DNA of 40,127 nucleotides from Zancudomyces culisetae (taxonomy: Eukaryota > Kickxellomycota > Harpellomycetes > Harpellales > Legeriomycetaceae). The translations under genes were made by a program, and so were the position numbers. Positions 30,356 to 40,127 of the stretch are shown here, piece after piece. Within the stretch, counting starts at the first letter, position 1, and each line of letters begins with the position of its first letter. The stretch lies in assembly GCA_001969505.1 (NCBI GenBank), contig LSSK01000299.1, positions 1 to 40,127 of the forward strand. The letters are read 5' to 3'. Under the pieces are notes generated by a model, which saw only the letters and a program-made list of their open reading frames with translations, made no database searches and was not told the DNA's origin.

Positions 30356-33300
30356 ATGCTCAGACAGATTGAAATAACGAACAAAGATATCAATCTACTG
30401 ATTGAAAACTTACGTGGTGTAAAATCAACAATAACAGACGAAACGATTTTTGAAAAAGCTATTACGGTATTCAAAATATATATACAAGAAGATGCTGTCA
30501 CTACAGGAGTGTTTCAAAAAACAAAATCCAACGTACATGCTTGTGAAAAAGAAGTGGCATCGAGCAAAAATAAAGTTGTCTCTAAAGGACAAGTACGTTC
30601 AGAAAACATAGCCGAAGAGCGACTTTTATACCTGGAAACGAAGAAAATACAAATTTTACTGAGAGTAAGTTTACGATTTGTGCACAACTTTTCTAGAAAA
30701 TAGCGTTTTAGTGGTATTATTTAAAACAAACACAACCAAAACTACACACATGGAGACTATATTAGCTATGTGGTCTCATTTCAAGGGGAGTGAGGAGGTT
30801 ATATATTAAGTGAAAAGCTTGTAACGTTTAGGAATTGATTTTGCAAAGGAAAGATTACAGATTGCGTGCGATGGCTATCAGGGTACTTGGGACAATTATC
30901 AATGTATGCGCAAATCTGAAAAGGCTTAAAAATATGTGTATATTTAATGACGTTCAAGAAAATATAAACTGTACCATGAAAACGGATCGAGCTTCCGAAT
31001 TTTTATCCAATTGCTTAGATATATTAAGAGATCCACTAGACGGCGAATCGATTATAGAGTTCATTATTAAGAACACAGAAACACACATGGGGATATTGAG
31101 ATATGCGGTAGCCGAGTTTTTCACAGCATGTTTTGGAGATTATCGGCTCTACACTGAGTAAGATAATGCTAATATACTAATGTAGTTTTAAAAAGGTTGA
31201 CCGAGTTGCTAATCAAATCGTGCTATGCCTACCCCTTTCGAGAATAATAGCCAATTAAAAACCTGCCTCAACAATAATATCATATATAGGTTGACGAGAA
31301 TGTTTGATTTGTCTGTGTATGTGAAGAATCGAATATGTGACAGTAGTATTTATGTAGGTTTATATAATACTTAACCTTTGTATGAACTTTCTCTATTGTG
31401 CTGTGTTACTAAACCTTTGTATTTAAATACTATAGATACGTAGAATTACAGCAAAACTAATTACTCACTTGGTGAATATTGAGACTCAGCAGAACGCAGA
31501 ATCACATGACAAAAGTATATTATTGGATGTTAAAAAGTACATGTCTGAAGTCTTGGATGGAAGTATACAGGAAAACAGGTACGGAGGGAATAAAGAAAAA
31601 ATGTATAATTTTGAGTGTTTATCACACACACTCTTGGAGAACGCGGACCAGAAGTTTGTAGAAGAAATGGTTACACCAAGACTCGAGATGATTATAAACA
31701 CGCTTATACAGGTTAGAAACGATGCGTACGAGGCTGCGACAGTTTTAAAGTTAGTAAAGGTATATCTCCAAAAGAAGATCGGAAACTTTGGAGGAAATGT
31801 TCTAGAGGATGAAGGTTTTTTGAAAACTTTTTTTTCTACACTTCTGAGAATATTTAATGAAACGACAGTCGAGGATGAATCGCTCTTTGTGGTAGTCTTA
31901 AATGTTTTTCGATTGATCTTAGTTGAATTAAGCTCGTTGGACGGCGAGCACGAAAATGAAATCACAGGCGCTGCTGACAAAATTTATAACATGTTTAAAA
32001 CGTGCTTTATAATGTGCATGGATAAGATGTTGGGACTAAGAGATGAAGTAACTGGTGAAGCGCAACTTTATAACGCGAGAAGACACACGGAATCGCCAGT
32101 ATATGCTTGTGATGTGCAAGTTGTCGAATTTATTGAGAAATTTGAGACTTTTATTAATGAAAAAGTCGAGAAAACACGTCGGCACAATACGAACCTTCCT
32201 ATATGCGCTACTCAAATATTGAGTGTTATTGTACCAACCGTTGGGATTGTTTCTAGCAGAGCAAAGAATGCGCAACTTCTAAAGCTGCTTCTTGTAGCAA
32301 CTGAACGAGTTTTAATCTCGATTAGACAGCCTAAGCTAGGTGCATTGTTTCTAGACTCGCTTATGTCCGCAGTAGATAGAGAAGTGGGTTATGGTGATAC
32401 TGGTTTTCGGCTAACTGTCATGAAGGTTCGTTTATCTTTTTTTTTTATCACATTATTTTTGTTGAGATCTGACGATTTAAACATATAAATATTAGTTCTC
32501 CATCTATATATCAGATAAATTTTATAGATGGGTGGTTTCTCAAGAAATAGCATTTGAGTAGTTGCTAAATACTCATTCTTGTGAATTGATACTATAGAAA
32601 GTAATGGAAATAGCCGGAAATTTGACTGTTGGAACACGCTCTCTGTCTAAGCTACTTTATATATTTGCTTCTCAATTGGATTCTAAGATAAAGACTGACT
32701 CTTCCCTATTGCGAGTTACTGAAGAAAATATGAGTATCAGGTTGGTCGATAAGGACTACCAGGTCAGGGAACTGGTTACTGATTATATTTCAAAGCTTAT
32801 TGATTCTGAAAACTCTGAGTTGATCAGTGATGGGCTGTTACAAAATGCGTTTGCCTTGGTTCTTGACCCCGAGGCCGAAGTTCGTGCAGCTGCACTAAAA
32901 CTCGCCATGAAGACATACTCACAGAAAAATCAACGCTTTTTTATGATGAAAGCTCAGCTTACCACGGACACTTTGCATAGATTGCTTGGGGATAGCCACT
33001 CACTTGTACGTATGTGTGCTATCGACTTTTTAACCTGCGTAGTTATCTCCTTAAACGTGGACACCGACAATCTTTACCGCGCATATCTTTTTGCTTTCGA
33101 TAAAGGAACATTGGGTGCATTGTCAGCAGATACCGAGTGTGGGGTTCAGCTTAGACTGATTTCGCTGCTGGAGGTTTTACTAGCTTCACTTTTCACTGTC
33201 TTTTCTGGTATTGGGAGATTCTGCCACAATTGCAATGCCAGCCTTATATTGGGGCTAATGGATCTCGATTTACATAAATCGCTTATTGCTTTTACCAAAA

Positions 33301-33665
33301 ACTTCCTCAGATTGGTGAGATCAAACGCTACAGATGCACTGGTACGCTTAAGGCCACTTGCACAGATGGATCAAAGTGCAGCGACACGTACTAGTAGTAA
33401 TTTTTGTGTCCAGTGTAAAGCTAATCAAAATCCATCCAGGATTGGTTATGTGAGCGTTGACCTAAACTGCCTTCACAAAAGCGTAGCCAATTTGGTACAG
33501 GACTTTGGTTTACATTGTGATGCCTTGGATTTTGATGGGCTGATGGAGTCCAACAAGTCCGAGTCAGTTTATGGCGAATTGTTTGATCCTGGCCTATTTA
33601 CTTCAACCTCAGTTTCGAGTGAACTGGGCGATTCAGCTCACATTAATGTCCTGGATTGTTACTAA
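30356..33665 (+). CDS. HEAT/armadillo-repeat protein, possible BRAT1 relative
   Basis: Five exons: 30356-30664, 30832-31157, 31290-31353, 31436-32425, 32598-33665 (introns 167, 132, 82 and 172 bp); 2757 nt, 918 residues. The 64-nt third exon (LTRMFDLSVYVKNRICDSSI) is needed to keep phase. The protein is almost wholly helical with HEAT-like pairs, e.g. RLRAMAIRVLGTIINV, KDYQVRELVTDYISKLI and DPEAEVRAAALKLAMKTY. No signal peptide or membrane segment. The last residues are VLDCY, and my recollection is that metazoan BRAT1 (an ATM- and Integrator INTS11-associated HEAT protein) also ends in a conserved Cys-Tyr tail; together with length and fold this suggests BRAT1, but a different HEAT scaffold is quite possible. 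Confidence 0.75.
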
Positions 33666-34790
33666 TTTTATTCTTTTGGTGATTTCATGAATTGTGTGAT
33701 ATTGTAATACAATTATTTGCTAGAATTTCTTCATTCGGATTTTCTAGATATTTGTTAATTGAATTAAAGGAAGTTCCGTATTTTATTTACGGGAAAAGTA
33801 TACAGGTTCAAACAAGTAAAAGGCAAATAAGCAAAATTCTTGACCATCAATGAAGCATTTCGCTCCGCTTTCCTCATCTTCCTCTTTGCGGAATTTTACA
33901 CCCACTCTCTGGAAACATAAATTGCTTATTTTCCAATACTTGTTTACGTCTGGAATAATGGAGAAAGTGGTTTTTTTTTATCAAGAAAGTTCAAAGTCGA
34001 CACTCAGTAAAACGTCACTAATTTTAGTCAAAGTAATGCATGTGCAAAGAGAGTGAAATGGCAGCACTGACACTAATACCAAGCAATAGTGACTAAAAAG
34101 CCACCCCTTAATAGATCTGAGATTGCTGCTATGTAAATTTTGTATGGATTGACAAAATGATAAAACATTAACTCGGGAAAAACCCCCATATTTTGCATGT
34201 TCAGCATTATAACACATTTTTTTATTCACATTCTGCAATTATACGCACTACAAATGGATATTTTTTCATCCAATTTTCTTCTCCAATAATTATTGTCAGC
34301 CAATTTCATCGAAAATCAGGAAATGTGGGTTAATAAAACAATCCATACCAAAACGAAAAAAAAAACATTTTAAGAAGGCTTTTCCGAAACCGTACTACAT
34401 TTTACAAAAACAGAAAGAAAATGTTGGAAAACAATTAGGAGAGGAAACTCCCTTCAGTTTTGTTGTTTTAACATGGCAGTTTTGTAAAAGCACATGTAGT
34501 ATATCATTCAAAATGCAATATAATTTTATTCACGCTGCACCCTTACCGAAAATAAACACTGCTAATATTGCTATCGCTTTTATAAGATCAAACACACCCC
34601 ACCCCTTCAAGATATTTTATAGCAATCGAAGCACAAACTCACTCCCTCTTTTTTAATTTCATTCTTTACTATCTCATAGTTTTGAAAAGGATAAAAACCC
34701 ACTATACTTTTTCCAGCAATTTCTTAAATTCATTTAAGTGGCGAAAAGTAAGAAACATAGCATAGAAATCCCCCCCAATAAGGTACAAAG
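33666..34790. other. Intergenic, 1.1 kb
   Basis: AT-rich spacer before the YHM2-like gene. Open frames here look like chance; no RNA gene or repeat of note. A C-run (CCCCCCC) lies about 15 bp before the next ATG. Confidence 0.5.
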
Positions 34791-35922
34791 ATGGAAAATA
34801 AAGTTACTATGGGCCCTGCAATCGCAATACAGAGTAAAGGCCGTGATTTCTCATGGCGGAACCTTGCTATCGGTGCGGCAATCCAGGTGATTGAGGTCTC
34901 CACACTAGGACAGCCCTTCGAAGTTGTTAAAACACAAATGGCGGGTAAGTCTATGTCTTTTCTTCTATAACAACACCTTTCTTTTGTGTTTTTTTTTCTA
35001 CCGTACTCTGTTACTTTTCATGGCTCTTCGGCTATGCAGCGATAAAACAAGAACATCCTTACTGGGTTTTTAACACTTTAGGGAATATCATCCTGCTTAA
35101 CAACTATAGTCAATAAATAAACACATATATAACAGAATGGGAAATGCATCTTAAATAGCCAACAGAAGCCAGAATCTGAGTCAAGCAACAATGGCGGTCT
35201 ACAAAAGGGGTGGAATGAGAGGGTATTTCCAAGGCCTGATACCTTGGGCATGGATAGAGGCCTCTACAAAAGGTGGTGTACTGCTTTTTACCTCTTCAGA
35301 GGTTGAGAAGGTGGTACTCGCAATGGGTTCATCACGTACAGTTGCTGGATTATTTGGAGGCATGTTGGGAGGGATAGCCCAGGCGTACACAACAATGGGT
35401 TTTTGTACATTTATGAAAACTGTTGAAGTTACTAGAGATAAAATGCCAGGTGATAAAACATCAACAGTTGGAATCGCATATAAGGTTTTCAAGAAAGAAG
35501 GTATCAGGGGACTCAATCGCGGTGTTTCTGCTGTTGCGATTAGACAAATGACAAACTGGGGCTCAAGGTTCGGAATTTCCCGCTTTGCTGAAGCTATTAT
35601 ACGTGGGAAGGATAAAAACCGCAAGCTGTCTAATGGCGAAAGAATCCTTTCTTCAATGATTGGTGGCGCCCTTTCATGCTGGAATCAGCCCATTGAGGTT
35701 ATTCGGGTTGAAATGCAATCCCAAACAAAAGACCCAAATCGACCCAAAAACTTAAATGTGTATACATGCGCCAAGTATATTTATAGACAAAGCGGATTTC
35801 TAGGTTTCTATAGAGGCGTCACACCTAGGATTGGCCTGAGTGTGTACCTGACCACATGTATGGTCTTTGGTGGTGATAGTGTCAAGGCATACTTTAACAA
35901 AAAACAAACTCATCAAATTTAA
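34791..35922 (+). CDS. YHM2: Mitochondrial citrate/oxoglutarate carrier, YHM2 type
   Basis: Two exons, 34791-34944 and 35159-35922 (intron 214 bp, donor GTAAGT); 918 nt, 305 residues, the usual length. The splice restores KTQMA-ANRSQ. Solute-carrier signature copies: QPFEVVKTQMA in exon 1, the second-repeat segment GFCTFMKTVEVTR, and NQPIEVIRVEMQS. YHM2-specific blocks are nearly complete: FQGLIPWAWIEASTKG, AIRQMTNWGSRFGISRFAE and DPNRPKNL. In yeast Yhm2 exchanges citrate for 2-oxoglutarate across the inner mitochondrial membrane and also associates with mtDNA nucleoids. It belongs to the fungal mitochondrial carrier set, which is one of the best indicators that this is a fungal genome. Next downstream is Gep4, also mitochondrial. 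Confidence 0.96.
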
Positions 35923-36576
35923 TGCATCTATTTCTATATCTTTTCCTTTTCTTTATTATTGTAGGATAGGGTGGTTATAGTGATTTTTCAAGCACACTGT
36001 AAATCTACTTTTATTTTTTATTTTTTATTTATATAATGATTTTTTTTACTTAGTTAATATAAAGCAAAACATCTTTAACCAAATGAAGTATATTTCACTT
36101 TATCAAATTTTCTGAATCCAAGGTATAGTTTATTAGTCCATTATAAATTACATAGGACGTTTGAATATGGTGATGTGTTTTCTCTACTTGGTATCCGTCA
36201 ACTATGATTACTGTATTTATTGGAATACTATCTCCAAAATAAAGGACGTGTTCGATACACGCTTTGTAGTTAAACTGTTTTTGAACCACTTGAACATTCA
36301 GATCCTCTACCCGCTCTTCTGTTTGTGCCTGCTTGTGTACTTGCTTTTGGAAAAAATTACGATTTCACCAATCAGTGTTTAGAGGTGGAGTTTATTGGGT
36401 ATTAGTTATCTATTTTTCTTGAACCCAGCAATCCTCGATTGATTGATTCTACAAAAAAGAAAGACATATACAAGCATACACACAATATAATAATAACATA
36501 CTTTTTCATACCTACGTTGTCTAAATAACAAGGTTGGGTTGCTGTAAAAAGGAAAATAGTTTCAGGGAGCTAGTAA
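35923..36576. other. Intergenic, 0.65 kb
   Basis: AT-rich, holds the 3' end of the carrier gene and the promoter of Gep4. No gene seen. Confidence 0.5.
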
Positions 36577-38132
36577 ATGGTCCAGTCTTTAAACTTTTCA
36601 GGGATAAGGTGCTTTTTTAAAGTGCTCTTGAATCCCAGTCTGATTAACCCCCATATTCGTGTAAAAGGTAAAATGCTACTAAGTTTAAATTGTCCGTTAT
36701 TAAGGTAATAACGGATGACCAAAAAAAAACAACATATTTTGAACACGACATGGACAGCAACTGGCTTTGAGTCAAAAGCTGTATACAAATTCACACGATA
36801 AGGACACTAAATCTGGCTAAAATGTGAACACGAGTAGATATAAGATTTATCAATTTCCAGGAATTGTACGATCGAGGAATCAGATTTATAGCATTTGATA
36901 AGGACAATTGTCTTTCTGCACCATACGAAAACAAGATCCACGAACCATTCCTAGTAATTTTTTTCTATATTTATTTATCTTTACCTTTTTCAGTATGTAA
37001 AGTACAAAAGATGGTTGAATATGGAGATTCTAAACGAGACATACATGAAGCAAGATCCTTTTCTATGATTTTTTTATAGAATGGGATAGTATGTATTTCT
37101 AATATATTACTTCAAGTGGCATAATAGCTTTCTTTTTATTTAGTCAATTCTTGTATGCTAAAACCATAACACTTGGTTGTAGGATGCCTGGGGAAAATGC
37201 CTGAAAACATTTTCTACAGAAAATGTAATTATTATATCCAACTCTGCAGGAAGTTTAGACGACCATAACTTTACAAAGGTATGGATACCATTAGCTCTGC
37301 TATTTACTTACCCGTTGACCAAGAAATACCATTGTAGTTGAGTGCACAGAAAAGCGCATCCATACCCCTTTTGTACTCTTTTCTGGTAAAAAAAAACACT
37401 TGATTTCAATATTCACCTGTCACATTGTTTTTAACCGTATAGGCGCTAGTAATTGAAAAGGACCTGGGTGTTCGTGTTTTGAGGCACAAAGAAAAGGTAT
37501 GTACTAGGTATACATATCTAAACAACGTTATCTTTTGCTGTTGATTTCACAAAACAAGCATTCTTGTATTTTTCTCAGATGTTTGCTTACTTTTTACTTA
37601 CAAGGTTGTAATTATGATAATAATGGTAGCACAACGATACACATAGAAACCGGGTTGTGGGACTGAGCTTATGGGCTATTTAAGCGGAAAATGGAATAAA
37701 AATCAGATCGCAGTTGTTGGAGACAGGCTATTAACAGATGTAGCCTTTGGAAACCTAAACGGGTTTCTCTCTATATGGACAAGGGATATTGTTAGTTTAA
37801 AAAATGATAACTACATGGCGGTAAAGGTATGAATCACGTTATTTCTCACAGATTATACTAGGCTCCTGGGCAATAACAGGGTATTGTGGTTTCTTTTTTC
37901 ATAAGATATGTACTACTAATTGAATAGATAAGACAGCTAGAACATCGCTTTTTTGATAGTATATTGAGCAAACGCATACCGAACAACCATCCGTTGTTTA
38001 AAAACGATAAGACGAACTCGTAAAATGCGGTTAAGTAGCTTTCCACACCTGATTCCCTTGGTGATTTTTTTTTTGGTTTTTTGTTGTTTATTCTAGTCAT
38101 TTAGTTTGTGGATAGTGGGAGAGAGTACCTAG
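36577..38132 (+). CDS. GEP4: Mitochondrial phosphatidylglycerophosphatase, Gep4 type (HAD family)
   Basis: Six exons: 36577-36667, 36835-36953, 37183-37278, 37443-37496, 37647-37826, 38097-38132; 576 nt, 191 residues (yeast Gep4 is about 185). It dephosphorylates phosphatidylglycerophosphate for cardiolipin synthesis at the mitochondrial inner membrane. Evidence: N-terminal FFKVLLNPSLINPHI as in Gep4; HAD motif I AFDKDNC with Asp52 and Asp54; PYENKIHEPF; motif II IIISNSAGS; motif III VLRHKEKKPGC; motif IV VVGDRLLTDV. Introns of 150-270 bp match neighbours. The last exon is the weak point: acceptor TTTATTCTAG at 38096 gives an 11-residue tail, while an AG 8 bp downstream keeps a frame open to 38296; the first has the better pyrimidine tract and gives the expected length. 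Confidence 0.9.
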
Positions 38133-39083
38133 CTTACTACCGACTGTGTACCACCATCCAACCTGTCTTCAACGCACTTGAGAACGATAGAGTAAACACG
38201 CACTGTGACATTGGATATAGAGTATGTGGATCAGCAACTGTCAATATTTGGGTTTATATTATATGCATTTCCCACGTGTTGTCCTTTTCTCAATAGTATG
38301 ATCAAAACTGGATTAGTATGTATTGACTAGTTACTAAATACAATTTTTACTTGTGCCTTAGCAATGTTCTGTCGCAAAGATTTTTTTTGTTTTAAAGAGA
38401 TGGCCACTGTACGCTTACTCGTTCGCACAATACAAACAGAGTACAAGATGGAGAACTGAGCTGGTGCTCCGATGCGGATACCTTTGCTGCTAGCAAACAC
38501 ATTTTCTGTCTCATTCTCAATAAATCCAATATTTGGTGTGTGTTCAAAGATTTTCAGATTTTTACTGTATTTTATTGGGTAGATGTGCAAGCTTTTGAAA
38601 TCAATTGGGTAAAACTTTTAGCCTATACATATAAAGTGTAGAAAATTTTTTGCAGTGAATAGGAAAAAAAAAATTGCTTGAAAACCAAAGATTAAAATGT
38701 CAACATAAACCTAAAATTTATTTTAGTTTAGTTTAAAACTTAGCATAAATAGCCGATCGCGTAGACGTATTGTTCCCATAGGAATTAAGAAGGGTTAAAA
38801 GCTACTTTACATCACACGATTAAATAGGTAAGATATTCGACATTTTTAATTACGAGGTAGCACATATAGCTGTGGTAGTCGGACAAGCTTAGGAGATCTT
38901 TGGTTTTAAAAAATACTGGATTCAATTTATACGTAACCTTTAGTGAACCAATTTGATATTGCGAAAAATTGAATCCATCTAGTTATTTACTACATATTTT
39001 GCCATTAAATCATTTTCAAAAGGTATCACTCTTATTAATCATTTGTATTTTTGAAAACCGTAGATCTAAAATAAACACAAAAG
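38133..39083. other. Intergenic between Gep4 and P2
   Basis: No supported gene. 38133-38296 is GC-richer and open in one frame, so it may be a longer Gep4 terminus or 3' UTR. A minus-strand frame at 38327-38590 (87 residues) has no recognisable domain. Confidence 0.45.
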
Positions 39084-39413
39084 ATGCGTTACATTGCCGC
39101 TTACTTGCTTCTCCACTCCGCTGGATCCAAGAGTATCACCGCCGATGACATCAAGAATGTTATCTCATCAGTCGGAATCGAAGTCGACGAGGCCCGCGCC
39201 GCCGAAGTTGTAGAGGCCTTCAAGGGCAAGTCCGTCGAGACCTTGATTGCCGAGGGAGCCACCAAGCTTGCTTCAGTTCCATCAGGTGGTGCTGCTGCTG
39301 CCGGAGGTGCCGCCGCCCCAGCTGCTGGTGCTGATGCTCCAGCTGCCGCTGCTGCTGAACCAGAGCCAGAGGAAGAATCCGATGACGACATGGGTTTCGG
39401 TCTATTCGACTAA
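39084..39413 (+). CDS. RPP2: 60S acidic ribosomal protein P2
   Basis: Single exon, 109 residues, the normal P2 length. Stalk protein of the large ribosomal subunit that recruits translational GTPases. It begins [20 protein letters not shown], which separates P2 from P1, has the helical dimerisation domain, an Ala/Gly/Pro hinge (about 70-92) and ends in the phosphorylatable [14 protein letters not shown] tail. Codon use is strongly biased to GCC, AAG, TCC and GAC, unlike the AT-rich neighbours, as expected for a very highly expressed gene. A poly(A) signal follows. Confidence 0.97.
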   Translation: MRYIAAYLLLHSAGSKSITADDIKNVISSVGIEVDEARAAEVVEAFKGKSVETLIAEGATKLASVPSGGAAAAGGAAAPAAGADAPAAAAAEPEPEEESDDDMGFGLFD

Positions 39414-39512
39414 GCTATGCTATCTGGAATTCCAATTTTGTGAAATCCTGCTTTGGGGTTTTTTTGAAATTCGTTTGTAATTACAAGAATAATTGTGAAT
39501 TTTTTGTTTTTT

Positions 39513-39518
39513 AATAAA
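39513..39518 (+). terminator. Poly(A) signal AATAAA of the P2 gene
   Basis: Canonical AATAAA about 100 bp after the P2 stop, following a T-rich stretch and before a U-rich segment. Confidence 0.6.
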
Positions 39519-39691
39519 CCTGGTTCATTCACTTAAACCATTGATCTCCGCACATATTCTGTGATATGTATTTGTTTTATATTGGAAAGACTCTCTTAAC
39601 TTTGTAAAAAAACTTTTCTTCTGAATCAACCAATCAGATTGCAGCGTTTTTTAAGATAAGTATACAGTTTTTAACAGCAAATTCAGCAACA

Positions 39692-40127
39692 ATGGAGGGG
39701 GATGAGGAAACGAGGGGTGACAGAACCGACACCGGTAACGTCAACAAGCGACAGCGGTTGGACTACCGCCAAGCAATCATGAAAAATGCGCACGATGCGC
39801 ATTCAAATGGACCCAATTTGGGGAGACCTTTTAGTGCCGAAACAGGAAGGCGTAAGAAGCCATACAAAGCTATTATGGTGAGTGACAGGGATCAGTATGG
39901 GGAAAGATCCGTTTACCACCTCCATAATGGGGGTAATGAAAGATTAGTAAGAAAATTATCTATTAGAGGATCCGACTACAAGCTCGGTGTAAGTTGGGCC
40001 CAATTCGAAGGGTACCACGATCAAGACCTGATAACACTCATGCGCTTTATGAAGGACTATTTCGGGTTTGTGGAACACGATAAATTCAACAAAGTAACGT
40101 ACTTCACTTTTGAAGACGTGGAGACAG
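39692..40127 (+). CDS. Unrecognised gene, cut by the 3' edge
   Basis: Open frame from the ATG at 39692 (context AACAATGG) through the window end without a stop: at least 145 residues. Codon use is higher in G/C than in the intergenic DNA, supporting a real gene. The start is charged and likely disordered (RGDRTDTGNVNKRQR), followed by a folded-looking part with KKPYKAIMVSDRDQYGERSV, then WAQFEGYHDQDLITLMRFMK. A GTGAGT inside the frame (39877-39882) could be an intron donor, but the frame reads through sensibly. No domain recognised. Confidence 0.6.
   Translation, partial: MEGDEETRGDRTDTGNVNKRQRLDYRQAIMKNAHDAHSNGPNLGRPFSAETGRRKKPYKAIMVSDRDQYGERSVYHLHNGGNERLVRKLSIRGSDYKLGVSWAQFEGYHDQDLITLMRFMKDYFGFVEHDKFNKVTYFTFEDVET

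Noticed and set aside
36985-37080. Apparent exon after TTTTTCAG in the Gep4 gene
   Set aside because: Including it breaks the family alignment; joining 36953 directly to 37183 gives the expected HEPFLDAWGKCLKTFS.
38327-38590. 87-residue minus-strand ORF upstream of P2
   Set aside because: No domain, no supporting neighbour or splice partner; could not be separated from chance.
1-40127. tRNA or rRNA genes
   Set aside because: Scanned for B-box (GGTTCRANNCC) signals and cloverleaf stems on both strands by eye; none convincing. The 4681-4739 element has a 7-bp closing stem but is too short and lacks T- and anticodon arms.
1-40127. CRISPR array or bacterial operon
   Set aside because: No regularly spaced repeats; introns, gene spacing and poly(A)-type 3' ends are eukaryotic, so even the bacterial-type genes sit in a eukaryotic context.

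Overview
The window looks like nuclear DNA of a fungus, probably an early-diverging, AT-rich lineage. Support for a fungus: spliceosomal introns of about 75-230 bp with GT..AG ends, a YHM2-type mitochondrial carrier, a Gep4-type PGP phosphatase, a Rax1-like RGS membrane protein and a eukaryotic ribosomal P2 stalk protein. A voltage-gated K+ channel and an F-box/ankyrin protein argue against an ordinary Dikarya genome. The exact lineage (Kickxellomycotina/Harpellales-like would fit) is inference. Fifteen genes are supported; two run off the edges. Intergenic DNA is long, AT-rich and poor in signals.

1-8.7 kb, the most unusual part. The 5' edge carries the C-terminal part of AnmK (anhydro-N-acetylmuramic acid kinase). 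It is followed, same strand, by an intronless 625-residue fusion of MurQ (MurNAc-6-P etherase) and a BadF/NagK-type sugar kinase. These are bacterial peptidoglycan-recycling enzymes. Together they would convert anhydroMurNAc, and MurNAc if the kinase accepts it, into GlcNAc-6-P, the entry to UDP-GlcNAc and chitin. Next is a four-exon, 1024-residue M1-aminopeptidase-like protein with HEAT repeats and a coiled coil, in which all zinc ligands and the catalytic Glu are replaced.

8.7-18.6 kb: a disordered lysine/serine-rich protein, a small unrecognised basic protein (minus), a 2OG-Fe(II) oxygenase (prolyl-4-hydroxylase-like), and a 1094-residue F-box/ankyrin protein (minus).

18.6-26.8 kb: a 3.8-kb gene-poor stretch, then a Rax1-like RGS protein and a Kv-type potassium channel (three exons, minus) lying tail to tail 82 bp apart.

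26.8-40.1 kb: a possible decayed LTR-element end; a small secreted protein with KYDGFE motifs; a five-exon 918-residue HEAT protein that may be a BRAT1 relative; the YHM2 carrier (two exons); Gep4 (six exons); ribosomal P2; and the start of an unrecognised gene cut by the 3' edge.

All multi-exon models were built by hand from splice sites; each is phase-consistent and gives a total length divisible by three.
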